Below are positions 17,121 to 26,948 of a stretch of DNA of 64,000 nucleotides, in pieces. The translations under genes were made by a program, and so were the position numbers. Source of the stretch: Fibrobacter sp. Its GTDB lineage: Bacteria; Fibrobacterota; Fibrobacteria; Fibrobacterales; Fibrobacteraceae. Where the stretch lies: the NCBI GenBank assembly GCA_017530965.1, contig JAFXLS010000152.1, forward strand, positions 1 to 64,000, in the 5' to 3' direction. The notes beneath the pieces were generated by a model, which was not told the origin of the DNA, did not search any database, and worked only from the letters and a program-made list of their open reading frames with translations. Numbering within the stretch: position 1 is the stretch's first letter; every line of letters begins with the position of its first letter.

Positions 17121-18920
17121 TTAATTGGCGGGCTTAATGCTCCAGAGAGCCTTTACGCCTGCGGCTACTACAAGGCTCTGGGGCGGTGCATAAGGATTTT
17201 CTTCGGTGGGGAAGTTTGTCCAATGCTTGGTCGAGAACTGATAGTACTGCGTGGGGCGGTACATGACCGGAATCACCGGAATAGTTTCCATGAAGATGCG
17301 GTTCAAGTCACGATAGGCCGCAATCAGGTCCTTTTCGTTGGTGAGTGCCGGGATCTTCTGTATCAGCTTGTCGGCTTCTTCGTTCTTGTAACGACCCTGG
17401 TTAGCGAATGCTTCTTCGCCGATTTCCTTGAAGGAAACCAAACCCATCACCTGGTCGAAACGATTCCAAGGGGAGGCTGCTGAAAGTTCTGCCGTCTGAG
17501 TCTTCATGGCCAAGTCGAAGGTGCCGAGTCTCAGGTTCTTGTCCCATACGCTGTAGTCAACGAATTTTTCTTCGGCGGCGAGCCCGATTTCGTGGAGCGA
17601 TTCTACGATAACCTTGATGGCGTCTTCCCAGTCGGTCCAGCCTTGCGGGCATTCAATGGTGAAATTGCGGACGGGCTGTTTTTTCTTGTCTAGAAGTCTT
17701 CCGCTTTCGTCCCAGCTGTAACCGGCATCGGTCAAGATTGCCTTTGCTTTTTCGATATCGTAACTGTAGCCGTACTTGTCGGCATCGTCTTTGTTGAAGA
17801 ATTTGGATTCTGTACCGAAGGGCAGAATGAATCCCGGCTGAATCATGGGAGTATAGTTGGATACGGCGCGGGACTTGATCTTTTCAAAGTTGATGGCGTG
17901 CATCATGGCGCGACGGAGTGCCACGTCATTAAAGGGGGCGTTCTGGTGTGCAATAAGAAGGGTGGTGATTGAGCCGGGAAGGTGATAAGGCTCGTTTCTG
18001 CTCCAGGCGCGGATACTGTCCTTTGCCTTATCCCAAATACGGGGAAGGAACACCGACGAAATATCCAAATTGCCCTTGGTCATGGCACTATTAAAGTGGT
18101 TGTTGCCATTGTACAGGGAATGAATGATATACTTGGGAGAGGGCTTTTTACCGCCAAACTTGTAGTTGCCCCAGTAGTTATCGTTACGGACCAATACAAT
18201 CTGATCGGGGGAGTAGGTCTTAATGTTGTAAGGACCGGAAACCACCGGCATGGAGTCGTTCTTGAAGGCGGTAATGCGGCTCATGTCGTAGTTCTTGCCG
18301 GACTTCGCCCCCTGGACTAGGGGTTCAAATACTGCCTTGGGCAAAATGGATGTTTCCGCAATGGCGTTCAGGATGATTAAGGGATTCTTGTTCTTGCCAA
18401 AGTGGAACGAAATATTGTTGTTGCCGTCGTTGGTAATTTCGCTCAAGAAGTTCCAGTTGCCGTGACGCGGCGTCGGCAAGATGGAATCGATCTTGAATGT
18501 GTAGAGAACATCGTCTACGGTGACGGGGGTGCCGTCACTCCATTTGGCCTTGGGATCCAGGTGAACTGTAATCTTGTCTTCGCTGCTGGAGTAGCTGTCG
18601 GCAAGCATGGGCTCCAGTTCACCGCTCAGCTGATTGTAGGCCAGCAGGGCTTCGTAGGTGATTCGGCAGTTGCCGTCAATGGGGAAGTTAGGATCATAAT
18701 CCAACGGATTGAATGTAGAAGGAGGTGCCCAGTCGAAGCCTCCGATGTACAGAGTCTCGCTGCGGTTGTACTCTGATTCGACCGTCTCGGGCGTAGCCTT
18801 GTTTTCTTCTTTGCAACCAGCAAAGAACAAGGTACCGAGGGCGGTTGCCAGGGTGAACAATTGCTTCGCACGAACTTTAGCAGTGCATCCCAAAGAATTC
18901 TTTATATTCCCATAATCCAT
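17121..18920 (-). CDS. ABC transporter substrate-binding lipoprotein, family 5 (oligopeptide/oligosaccharide type)
   Basis: The 599-residue protein starts with an extended lipoprotein signal ending in the lipobox FAGC (Cys 36), so it should be anchored in the envelope. The body matches DppA/OppA-type binding proteins: LADSYSSSEDKITVHLDPKAKWSDGTPVTVDDV is the family pattern, and NAPFNDVALRRAMMHAINFEKI follows in the second lobe. Relatives bind peptides, nickel or, in Thermotoga, cello-oligosaccharides; ligand cannot be told. No permease or ATPase genes are next to it, so it is an orphan or serves a transporter encoded elsewhere. pssA lies 46 bases downstream. Confidence 0.87.
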   Translation of the reverse strand: MDYGNIKNSLGCTAKVRAKQLFTLATALGTLFFAGCKEENKATPETVESEYNRSETLYIGGFDWAPPSTFNPLDYDPNFPIDGNCRITYEALLAYNQLSGELEPMLADSYSSSEDKITVHLDPKAKWSDGTPVTVDDVLYTFKIDSILPTPRHGNWNFLSEITNDGNNNISFHFGKNKNPLIILNAIAETSILPKAVFEPLVQGAKSGKNYDMSRITAFKNDSMPVVSGPYNIKTYSPDQIVLVRNDNYWGNYKFGGKKPSPKYIIHSLYNGNNHFNSAMTKGNLDISSVFLPRIWDKAKDSIRAWSRNEPYHLPGSITTLLIAHQNAPFNDVALRRAMMHAINFEKIKSRAVSNYTPMIQPGFILPFGTESKFFNKDDADKYGYSYDIEKAKAILTDAGYSWDESGRLLDKKKQPVRNFTIECPQGWTDWEDAIKVIVESLHEIGLAAEEKFVDYSVWDKNLRLGTFDLAMKTQTAELSAASPWNRFDQVMGLVSFKEIGEEAFANQGRYKNEEADKLIQKIPALTNEKDLIAAYRDLNRIFMETIPVIPVMYRPTQYYQFSTKHWTNFPTEENPYAPPQSLVVAAGVKALWSIKPAN

Positions 18921-18975
18921 ATCTTAAATTTAGTGTGTTTTTAATAAAAAAACCACCAAAATTTATTTACAAGAG

Positions 18976-19007
18976 TTAAAAAGTACCCGTTTCAAGGGTG
19001 TTTTTTT
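18976..19007. terminator. Possible bidirectional terminator
   Basis: ACCC and GGGT arms around a 7-base loop (GTTTCAA) are flanked by A-run and T-run on the two sides. The T7 run at 19001-19007 serves the plus strand. CTTTTT on the complementary strand follows the hairpin after the propeller gene stop at 19011. The GC stem is only 4 bp, so strength is doubtful. Confidence 0.4.
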
Positions 19008-19010
19008 ACG

Positions 19011-21530
19011 TTATAAAGAAAATCCGTACAAAAGACGTTTCGGAGACGCGCTAAATAACGTGTGATTTAGGATAAATGGTGTTCCTGCACCGCCCGGAGT
19101 GCTGAACCGTTGTTCTTTTTTACCGGTTTTTAAAGAAATCCCCACAACCTCGTTTCCTTGGTCAATCCATGCAAAACCGTCTTTCACGAAGGGTTTCGGG
19201 AAAATGGCGTTCTTGCCGGCGTATTTCCACAGAGGGGCGCCCGCTTCGGAGTAAAGCAGAATTGTCTGATCCGAAAGACTGACGAGGAATTTCTTTTCAC
19301 CATGATCAGAGATAATTTGCAACGATGAAATGGCGTTTTCCATCAAGATTTGAAGAGGAGGGTCTTTCTTTTTCTGGTTGAAAAGATATAACTTGTTTCC
19401 GCTAGCTGCGGCCGTAATGGAATCGGTGCTGAGCAGGTGAGAAATCTGACCTGGAATTTTGCGTGTGGAATTTTCCTGGGTTTGGCCGGCTTCGTCGTCA
19501 AGAACCACAAGGTCACCTTCCAGGTTGCAGATGAAAATCTCCCGGTCTGATTTGGAATGCAAGAAGGGTACCGAGAATACCTTTCTGGACCAGGCCAGTT
19601 TGTTTTCTGGCCTTAATATTTTGAGCAGGAATCCGTTCCATGTGGAAATATAAATGGCGTTTTCGGTTACGTCCATTTTAAAAGCCTTGCCGGGAAGCTG
19701 CAATGTAACGGGAGCGACATCCTTGTTTAAATCGTAAATGGAAATGTTGTAGCCTGATGCGATGGCCAATGCGTTTTCGTCGTTTTCGATAACGGGGCTG
19801 TTATCCAGGGCTCCGATATATTTGGCCCAGCGGATTTCTCCTGATTCGGCATTGATGCAGAACAGTCTGTCTGCTGCGGGGTCAATGGTGTACAGATATT
19901 TCTTGCTGCTAAAGAATTGGGGATAGCGCGTTTTCGGTGAAATGGGAAGCATCGTCACGAATTTAGCCCCGATTGCTTTCCCGTAGCGGCTTAAAATGAG
20001 TTGTGTCGTTTGTGGGTTGCTACCGGAAAGCCGTACGGCTTCAGACCATGCCTTTTGTTTTTCACGTTCGTTGTCTTTGTTCTGTTCCAGGTAAAGGGCC
20101 TTGAAGAACCAGCCTTCGGCATTGCCGGGTTCCAGCTTAAATAAGGAGTCAAGAATCGGAGGCAGGTCTTCCCATTCTTCGTGTTCGACTATATCTGCCG
20201 CTTGCCGCGCAAGAATTTCAGAAAGCAGAATCTTTTTGCCGTAGTAATGGGGCGAAAGAGAAACGAGCTTGCGGTCGCCAAAGTATAGGTACAGGCTTCC
20301 ATTAGTGTAAATGGGGGCCTGTTCAACGGGCTTGGCAAAGTTGAAATGCCATAGCGGATTCAAAAGGGTGTCTACAGCAGTGATGGCGCCTTCGTCAGAA
20401 AATAGTCCAAGGGTTCCTTTGGCAAGTGGGTAAATGGAGGATGCGTCGCTCCGAATGGCTTTGCGGGTTAAACCGCTTCTCTTGTCAATAAGCGAGATTC
20501 TTCCAGAAGCTTCAAGCAGAACGATTTCTTTTTCAAAGGAAAAAAGACTTTCGATGTTGCTTGCCGAAATTTTCCAAAAGGGGGAGGTCCTTTGCTTGGG
20601 ATAGTAGGCGTAAAGGTAATTGCCGGATATTAGGTAGAGAGAACTCTTGTCTATCAGAACATTCTTGATGACGTCAAATTGGGCGATGGATTTTCTTGGG
20701 GATCCGTCTTCGGCCGAAATAAAGTGAAGGGCATTGTCGGTGCAGTTTAAAACAAATTCGTTTGTCGGTGCAAAGAATCCTTCGGGGACGCAACCGTTAT
20801 ATTTGTCTTCGATTTGCGAGACGATTCGCTTGTTGTTTAAAATTGAAAGTTGACGTTCGGTCTGAACGAGTACCCTGTTGCCTTCGCTCCAGAAGTGCGT
20901 GATGCCGGTGATGGGGTAGCTCTTGTTAGGGGTGTTTGCATACAAAGCCTTGAATACAAGGCTGTCCTGGTCGGCGGGCTGGTACCAAATACCTTGGCGG
21001 TCAATGTTGAAAATTTGCTGATGGGCGGGTGCCGTCGTGATGATATCGAGTCGGTCATCCTTGATTTTGCAAATGGAGCCATCGTTCAACAGCAGGAACG
21101 TGGGATTTTTTCCGAAGGTCTTTTGAATTGGGCTCTTTAATTGAATCGGTGTGCGCAACAGGGCTTCGGGCTTGGTGCTGGTTGCGCTCTCTCGTTCCGA
21201 AAGCCAATAGGCTTTCGCGACTTCATTTGTCCTGGCGAGGCTTTGCTCGTAGTAAAAGTTTGCGGAAGTCTTGTTGTCCGAAAGTTCCTGGATTTTGCCT
21301 AGGTAAAAATATGCTTTTTCTTTGTCGTCTTCATCGCCTTTCATGGCGGCATTTTCAAGCATCTTTATCGCTTCGGAGGTTTCGCCTTTCATTTCGAACA
21401 GGTAAAGTGCTTCTTGGATGCTTGTTTCCATTTTCTCGGCAAATGTGAAAGAAACAAGTCCGCATAACCACACGAGCGCAAGCGTCGTGCGAATGTTCAT
21501 ACACTTTATGTCTGTTCTAATCCGTTTCAT
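19011..21530 (-). CDS. Periplasmic TPR / beta-propeller protein, 839 aa
   Basis: A signal peptide (TTLALVWLCGLVSFTFA) begins near residue 14; the true start may be M1 at 21530 or M11 at 21500, neither with a clear ribosome site. Residues about 35-110 form TPR-like helices (AIKMLENAAMKGDEDDKEKAYFYLG). Most of the rest is repeated four-stranded blades of the PQQ-like type (for example LFCINAESGEIRWAKYIG), split by a second TPR-like helix pair near residues 440-510. It begins directly after the response regulator stop and is the last gene of the kinase operon. A scaffold or sensing role in the envelope is inferred; no enzyme motif was found. Confidence 0.75.
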   Translation of the reverse strand: MKRIRTDIKCMNIRTTLALVWLCGLVSFTFAEKMETSIQEALYLFEMKGETSEAIKMLENAAMKGDEDDKEKAYFYLGKIQELSDNKTSANFYYEQSLARTNEVAKAYWLSERESATSTKPEALLRTPIQLKSPIQKTFGKNPTFLLLNDGSICKIKDDRLDIITTAPAHQQIFNIDRQGIWYQPADQDSLVFKALYANTPNKSYPITGITHFWSEGNRVLVQTERQLSILNNKRIVSQIEDKYNGCVPEGFFAPTNEFVLNCTDNALHFISAEDGSPRKSIAQFDVIKNVLIDKSSLYLISGNYLYAYYPKQRTSPFWKISASNIESLFSFEKEIVLLEASGRISLIDKRSGLTRKAIRSDASSIYPLAKGTLGLFSDEGAITAVDTLLNPLWHFNFAKPVEQAPIYTNGSLYLYFGDRKLVSLSPHYYGKKILLSEILARQAADIVEHEEWEDLPPILDSLFKLEPGNAEGWFFKALYLEQNKDNEREKQKAWSEAVRLSGSNPQTTQLILSRYGKAIGAKFVTMLPISPKTRYPQFFSSKKYLYTIDPAADRLFCINAESGEIRWAKYIGALDNSPVIENDENALAIASGYNISIYDLNKDVAPVTLQLPGKAFKMDVTENAIYISTWNGFLLKILRPENKLAWSRKVFSVPFLHSKSDREIFICNLEGDLVVLDDEAGQTQENSTRKIPGQISHLLSTDSITAAASGNKLYLFNQKKKDPPLQILMENAISSLQIISDHGEKKFLVSLSDQTILLYSEAGAPLWKYAGKNAIFPKPFVKDGFAWIDQGNEVVGISLKTGKKEQRFSTPGGAGTPFILNHTLFSASPKRLLYGFSL

Positions 21531-22235
21531 TTATGCATCAAATTTGTATCCGGCTCCTCTCACCGAAATAATGAATTTGGGGTTATCCAAATCGTCTTCG
21601 ATTTTACGGCGGAGATTGGCGATATGGTTGTCGACAGTGCGGGTCGAGGGCATGTTCTCGTCTGTATAGCCCCAGATTTCCTTAAGCAGGGTTTCGCGCA
21701 AAATGACTTCGCCTCGGTGCGCCCAGAAGAATTTCATAATCAGGTATTCGCGGGTGGTCAAATCCAGAGGAACTCCGCCTTTAGTCGCTTCAAATTTCTT
21801 CACGTTGATGCTGATGTTTGCAAATTCGAGAACGTCGGGAACAGCAATGGTGTTGTTGCTGGCCTGAGGCTCGATACGGCGGCGGAATGCCTTGACTCGG
21901 GCGAGTAATTCAAGAATCGAGAAGGGCTTGGTCACGTAGTCGTCAGCTCCCATTTCGAGGCCTGCCACCTTGCTGGTTTCTTCCGTCTTGGCGGTCAGCA
22001 TGATGATGTAGGTTTCGGGGTGCTTGTTGCGGATATAACGGCAGACTTCAAAACCGCTTTTCTTGGGAATCATCAAGTCCAGAAGCACCAAGTGGGGCTG
22101 GTAGGAATCCGCTTTTGCAATGGCTTCTTCACCATCGCAGGCGGTTTCTACGGTGTAGCCTTCCATTTCAAAATTGTCCTGGAGGCCCAAGCGAATAATT
22201 TCTTCGTCTTCTACGATGAGTATTTTGAAGTTCAT
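21531..22235 (-). CDS. OmpR/PhoB-family response regulator
   Basis: The 234-residue regulator has a receiver domain (ILIVEDEE at the acidic pocket, phosphoacceptor Asp 53 in LLDLMIP, Thr in MLTAKTEE, Lys in YVTKPFS). A C-terminal winged helix (LTTREYLIMKFFWAHRGEVILRE, then RTVDNHIANLRRKIE and VRGAGYKF) completes the OmpR/PhoB pattern. It starts 2 bases after the sensor kinase stop, so the two form a cognate pair. Targets are unknown; the neighbouring LysM and propeller genes are the natural candidates. Confidence 0.95.
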   Translation of the reverse strand: MNFKILIVEDEEIIRLGLQDNFEMEGYTVETACDGEEAIAKADSYQPHLVLLDLMIPKKSGFEVCRYIRNKHPETYIIMLTAKTEETSKVAGLEMGADDYVTKPFSILELLARVKAFRRRIEPQASNNTIAVPDVLEFANISINVKKFEATKGGVPLDLTTREYLIMKFFWAHRGEVILRETLLKEIWGYTDENMPSTRTVDNHIANLRRKIEDDLDNPKFIISVRGAGYKFDA

Positions 22236-22237
22236 GG

Positions 22238-24301
22238 TTATTCTGCCTTTTTAAACTTGACGATGAACGTGGAACCCTTACCGGGCTTGCTGACCAACGA
22301 AATGGTTGCCTTGTGAGTTTCGGCCACACGCTTGACCGTTGCAAGGCCGAGTCCGGAGCCCTTGGTACTGCGGGTCATTTCGTCACCCACTCTATAAAAA
22401 TCATTAAATATATTTTTTTGTTCAGAAACAGCGATGCCGATGCCGGTGTCTGCCACCGAGAATATGACCCAATCGCTGTCGCTTTTGACTTCAACCTTGA
22501 TGTCTCCGGGGGCGTTGGTATACTTAATGGCATTGTCAATAAGATTCTGTACCAAACTGTACAGCGCCGTGTAGTCGCCCATAACGAATACATTAGGTTC
22601 AAAATGAGTGTAGAAGGTAAGGCCCTTTTCTACGCCGATATCTTCGACAGCGTCAAAGACCTTCTTGGCGCAAATGGAAAAGTCGAGACGTTCCCACTTG
22701 AATGCTCCTGTACCGTGTTCCATGCGGGTGTAGTTGAGAATGGCCCCGATCAGGTTCTCTAGTCTAGAAGCTTCTTTGCCAATGAGGGTGGAATATTCCT
22801 GCACCTTCTCGGCTCGCTGCAATCGGCCGCGGGCCATCATTTCTGCAAACATCTTGATAGAGGTCAGAGGAGTCTTTAGTTCGTGGGAAACGCTGGACAA
22901 AAAGTTTGCCTTCATGGCCAAAAGCTTTCGCTCTTGGGTAATGAATCGGAACATAAAGAATGATCCGAAAATGACGGTGATGAGGGCGAACAACATCAAA
23001 CCGTACATCAAGAACATGCGGTGTCTGGTTTCTTTGTGAATATCTTGCATGTCTTTTTCGTACAGGGTAAATTCCCATTCCAGCGCTTCTGAAATGTAAT
23101 GCTGGGTGATGATGGGAGCGCTTTCCGGGATTTCACCCATAATGACTTTTTCGTTGTTTTCGGTAATGGAAAACGGAATGTTCTTGAATGTCTGTATGAC
23201 GGGTTTCAGCTTGTTTTGTAGTCTTGCCTTGTATGAATCCCGGTTTATAACGGCAATCACCACCTGGTCTCCCGAAAGGTAGGGATAGGACATTTTGAAC
23301 AAAGTCATTTCGTCTGTGTTCTTGTACAGGATGCCTTCTTTTGAGGAAACATCGTCATCCAGTATTTCTTGGAACAGGTCGCGGTTGTAGTACAATATGT
23401 CCATGTAGCCAAGCTGGCGGTTGAAGTTCTCCCGCAAGTTCCAGAAGGCTTCGCGCTTTTCTTGGGACAGATTTTCAAAAGAAAGAATTTGGGTGAAGGT
23501 GGACTCAAAGAAGTACCTGGACGAAGAAATATCGTCGATGTTCTGCTTCTCAAGGAATTGGGCTAGCACCGACAGACAGTAATCTTGGGCTTCCTGGTGC
23601 TTTCTCTGGTTTACCAGGATTTCGAAATGGAGCAGGTTTACGGCATATGTCAGGTCGGCATGCAAATAGCCCTGCTGATGGGGATTGTTTTCAAGAATGG
23701 CAAGCAGATGCAACGCTTCGTCATATTGTTTTCTTTTGAAGTAGAAGCGGATAAGTCCCAGAATGCTCTGGACTTGTTCGTCCTTGGTTTCAAAGAAAAA
23801 GCTTGCTGGTCTAAGGCTTCTGGCTCGTTGTTCCAAATAGATTTTTTGGGAAATGCTGTCCTTCAGTCCCTTTACTTCTTCTTGATAGAGCCTTTTGTCC
23901 AGAGCCGAGGGGACGCTGCTTGAAAAGTTCGAAGAATTGAAGAATTTCTTCGACGACAGGTCCGGATAAATCAGGTTCCTGTTATTGAACAGGAATATGG
24001 CGTCGATTCCTTCCACGGACTTGAATTCGGTGGCATGTCCAAAGTCCAGCAAACCCTGGGGTTGCTCGTACAAAAATAGGGATGCCGCCTTGGTTTCTTG
24101 GTAAATCTTCGCCTGTTCTTTTTCGATGGCGTCTTCGACTTCGTTCTGAAAGGCATTCAGGTTTTCGTCGAAGTTTTTCTGTGAAAGGTATATCTCGTTC
24201 TGGATATTCCTGAAACTCAGAACCGACAGAATTGCCGTCGGGAGGACAATTCCTCCCGCGAACAAAAGGACGAACAGCAGATTATTACGTGAAACCTGCA
24301 T
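22238..24301 (-). CDS. Sensor histidine kinase with large periplasmic sensor domain
   Basis: The 687-residue kinase has a first membrane helix at about 8-30, a periplasmic domain of some 395 residues, and a second helix at about 429-453. The HisKA motif follows (FLSSVSHELKTPLTS, His 473), then an HATPase domain with NLIDNAIKYT, VADTGIGIA and GSGLGLATVKR. The periplasmic part contains helical repeats near 175-250 that look TPR-like (FKRKQYDEALHLLAILENN), unusual for a sensor and suggestive of protein binding. The gene sits 40 bases downstream of the LysM gene and 2 bases upstream of the regulator. The signal is unknown; an envelope or peptidoglycan cue is inferred from context. Confidence 0.93.
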   Translation of the reverse strand: MQVSRNNLLFVLLFAGGIVLPTAILSVLSFRNIQNEIYLSQKNFDENLNAFQNEVEDAIEKEQAKIYQETKAASLFLYEQPQGLLDFGHATEFKSVEGIDAIFLFNNRNLIYPDLSSKKFFNSSNFSSSVPSALDKRLYQEEVKGLKDSISQKIYLEQRARSLRPASFFFETKDEQVQSILGLIRFYFKRKQYDEALHLLAILENNPHQQGYLHADLTYAVNLLHFEILVNQRKHQEAQDYCLSVLAQFLEKQNIDDISSSRYFFESTFTQILSFENLSQEKREAFWNLRENFNRQLGYMDILYYNRDLFQEILDDDVSSKEGILYKNTDEMTLFKMSYPYLSGDQVVIAVINRDSYKARLQNKLKPVIQTFKNIPFSITENNEKVIMGEIPESAPIITQHYISEALEWEFTLYEKDMQDIHKETRHRMFLMYGLMLFALITVIFGSFFMFRFITQERKLLAMKANFLSSVSHELKTPLTSIKMFAEMMARGRLQRAEKVQEYSTLIGKEASRLENLIGAILNYTRMEHGTGAFKWERLDFSICAKKVFDAVEDIGVEKGLTFYTHFEPNVFVMGDYTALYSLVQNLIDNAIKYTNAPGDIKVEVKSDSDWVIFSVADTGIGIAVSEQKNIFNDFYRVGDEMTRSTKGSGLGLATVKRVAETHKATISLVSKPGKGSTFIVKFKKAE

Positions 24302-24341
24302 TGCCAGTCCTTACGGAAATTTGGGACTTAAAGCAGTTGTC

Positions 24342-25523
24342 TTATTGGGCAATCTTTGCACGGTGGGTCACCGATACCCTGTGTCCAACTTCGATTCTTC
24401 TGCTGTTGGAGTAAATTTCGCGAATCAGAATGCTGGATTCGTTTTCGGCAGCTCTTGCGATAATGCCGCGGCCAATCAGGCGGGGCGGAAGGGATTCGTC
24501 GGTCTTGTCTTCTTCCCACACGGCAACGGCGTCACCGGTATTGTAACCTTGCTGAATACCCTTGTCGATCAACACGTAAGAGAATGCTCCAATAATCAGC
24601 ATGGGGTCCATGGAGTAACGGATCATGGCAAGGGAATCAAGCTTGGCTTCCTTAACCTTGGAGTATCCGGCTACGTTCAAAGTCTTGAGGGGCTGCTTCA
24701 TGCGAGCCTTGGACTGGCTAATCTTGATTTCGCGGAAGGTGGTGACAATCTTTGCTCGAGAAAGGGTGTCGCCAATGGCGGTAATCTTGGCAATGCCGGA
24801 AAGGCGGAGCAGGGCGTAACGGTCGAAACCGCTTCCCTTGGCAGCCGGAACGTCAATGGCCTTGGCGTCGATGATTTCGACGAGGTCGCCACGCTTCAAG
24901 TTGGCGTTGGTCTTTTTACCGATTCCCACCACCACTTCGGCTTCGGGCATGTGAATCAGGGGTTCTTTCTTTTCGCCCGACTTGATCGAGATAAAGCGCT
25001 TGTCTTTTTTCAAGGAATCAAGCGTATAGATTTCGGGGGCGTGCATCTGGTAGTAGCCATTGAAAATCTTGGGAGCCGGACGCTGCTTGTAGTAGTATTC
25101 GTCGTTGGCCTTGGCCTTCTTGATTCCCTTCTTGTCCTTGTCGCGCAGGTTGCCGAGCATGCCTTCGAAATCGCTGTTGCGTTCGTCGCCATCATCGCAA
25201 CCGGCGTTAGCGACCGTCAGCCCCTTGCCTTTGGGGAGTGCTGAATCCGAAATGCTTGCGTTACAGGGATACTTGCTCTTGTTTTCGACCTGCAACACAT
25301 TGCCTTCGCGAATGGTATCACCCAGATAAATGGAGTCGCCCGGATAAATCCAGTGCGGGTCCTCGATATGGCGGTTATTTTCCCAAAGATCCGGCCAGGC
25401 AAAGGGGTCTTTGAGGAATTCGTCGCTCAAATCCCAAAGGGTATCACCTTCTTTAACGATGTAGGCAGATGCCAACAAGGCAGAAAGTCCCAGACAGATG
25501 GATGCACATTTCAAAAATCGCAT
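24342..25523 (-). CDS. LysM-domain envelope protein, 393 aa
   Basis: A signal peptide ([20 protein letters not shown]) is followed at once by a LysM peptidoglycan-binding domain ([20 protein letters not shown], then [10 protein letters not shown]), about residues 21-70. A polar linker with [11 protein letters not shown] follows. The C-terminal half contains repeated small beta strands ([23 protein letters not shown]) as in other proteins annotated only as 'LysM domain-containing'. It is the first gene of a run with a sensor kinase, a regulator and a propeller protein, so it may supply or sense the signal at the cell wall. No catalytic motif is visible. Confidence 0.85.
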   Translation of the reverse strand: MRFLKCASICLGLSALLASAYIVKEGDTLWDLSDEFLKDPFAWPDLWENNRHIEDPHWIYPGDSIYLGDTIREGNVLQVENKSKYPCNASISDSALPKGKGLTVANAGCDDGDERNSDFEGMLGNLRDKDKKGIKKAKANDEYYYKQRPAPKIFNGYYQMHAPEIYTLDSLKKDKRFISIKSGEKKEPLIHMPEAEVVVGIGKKTNANLKRGDLVEIIDAKAIDVPAAKGSGFDRYALLRLSGIAKITAIGDTLSRAKIVTTFREIKISQSKARMKQPLKTLNVAGYSKVKEAKLDSLAMIRYSMDPMLIIGAFSYVLIDKGIQQGYNTGDAVAVWEEDKTDESLPPRLIGRGIIARAAENESSILIREIYSNSRRIEVGHRVSVTHRAKIAQ

Positions 25524-25555
25524 AATAATCCCTTACAGGCTGTTATACCAATAAT

Positions 25556-26884
25556 TTAACCTTTTCTTTGCTTAAAGGTAGGGGCTTTTTGGCTAAAACG
25601 TGGAATTTCTTGCGTTTTTTGGCTAAAAACGCGTTCTTGTGGGCGTTGTATGGTCCTGGAACGCTGCTTTTGGGCTGGATTCTGCCCTAAAATCCCGACG
25701 CGATCCGGTACAAACAAGAAGAGCAGTTCGAACTTTCCGGAACCCGGTTCCAGGTACAGGGGGATGTTCTTGCGGAGCATGTACCCTTCGTTGCGGAATT
25801 GCTTGATTGAACGTGCGGCAATTTCGAGATTCGAGGTCTGCAAGAGAATGCGCTCCGGTCTGGAGAAGGCTGCTGCCTGCACGACGCCCGGGGCCAACGG
25901 CTCATCACCGGGCAAGTTGAAGTAGAATGTCCAGCGGCCTTCGTTTTCTTCTTTCCCGAAGAATTTGCCGAAGAAATCCTGTTCCACATGGGAGCGGACA
26001 AACTTCATGTTTTCGCTCATGGCGTTGCGAGCGTTCAGTCGGGAAGACATCATGGCGTATTCGCGGCAGTCCATGGATACGACGCGCTTGAATTGGTTTG
26101 CAAGGGATGCCGAAACGAAAGAGGAACCCGAGTAGAATTCAAAGAAGGAATCTTCTGCATTGGGGTGAATGGCATTCTGGATGCGGAGGGGAAGCCCAAT
26201 CCAGGGATCGCGAATGCGGGGGGCCCAATCCAAAACATGCATGCTGATTCCTGTGTCACCGATGGGCATAAAGTCCCTACCGAAGGCGCTCTTGGCTTCG
26301 ACCTTGACGGGAGTTGTTCCCGCAGGATCAAAGAGAATGTCCGGCAGGCATTGGATGTGGTGACAACTGATAACTTCGGGGCAGTTTCTTTGTACGAAAT
26401 CAATGAAGGTCTTGTAACCGTGAGCTGAAAAACGTCCCTTCAGGTTTACCTGAACCAACATGGCATAGCGTCCGTCACCAGTGGCGCGGAACCAAATTTG
26501 ACGCAGAGCCTTCTTAAAGATATGCAGGTGTTCTTTTTTGAGTTGCTCAAAGACGTTAGTTACGATCTCGGGCGTATCCATGTCGCGGGCGGGAGCTTCA
26601 ATGGAAAGCTTTTCTTGTTCGCCATGGTAAGTTTTGAGAATGCGCCAGTCGGAATGTTCTGGCACGGCTTCGGCAGTGTACCAGGCCTGGAACTTGCCTG
26701 GGATATGTTCGTTCTGGGCCCAGGCTGCGAGTTGTTGCTTGATGTCTTCAAAAGTCAGCGCTGCTTTACGTACAGGCTTTTCTGCCTTCGGGGCTTTGTC
26801 TTGAATCTTGTCGCGACGTACGGAATTTCCGCGTGCGCGATTGTTTGTACTTCTAAAATTGTCTTTCATTCTTTCTTGTTTCAT
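25556..26884 (-). CDS. TrmA/RlmD-like methyltransferase-fold protein with altered catalytic motif
   Basis: The 442-residue protein resembles the C-terminal half of uracil-C5 RNA methyltransferases. FFEFYSGSSFVSASLANQFKRVVSMDC aligns with their SAM site 'lDlYCGvGtFsl.la....V.g.E'. The stretch RILLQTSNLEIAARSI aligns with 'rivYvSCnpaTlaRDl', with Ser where the nucleophile Cys should be. The first 45 residues and the last 35 are basic and Gln/Arg-rich, probably disordered. Starts at 26884 or 26869 are both possible. It may be a non-catalytic RNA-binding relative or act differently. It lies 64 bases downstream of the PrimPol/RepA-like gene on the same strand. Confidence 0.65.
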   Translation of the reverse strand: MKQERMKDNFRSTNNRARGNSVRRDKIQDKAPKAEKPVRKAALTFEDIKQQLAAWAQNEHIPGKFQAWYTAEAVPEHSDWRILKTYHGEQEKLSIEAPARDMDTPEIVTNVFEQLKKEHLHIFKKALRQIWFRATGDGRYAMLVQVNLKGRFSAHGYKTFIDFVQRNCPEVISCHHIQCLPDILFDPAGTTPVKVEAKSAFGRDFMPIGDTGISMHVLDWAPRIRDPWIGLPLRIQNAIHPNAEDSFFEFYSGSSFVSASLANQFKRVVSMDCREYAMMSSRLNARNAMSENMKFVRSHVEQDFFGKFFGKEENEGRWTFYFNLPGDEPLAPGVVQAAAFSRPERILLQTSNLEIAARSIKQFRNEGYMLRKNIPLYLEPGSGKFELLFLFVPDRVGILGQNPAQKQRSRTIQRPQERVFSQKTQEIPRFSQKAPTFKQRKG

Positions 26885-26948
26885 TACACATTACTCAATA
26901 CTAATCTCAATACTAAATCACTAACCACTGTCTACTTCCTACTTCCAA

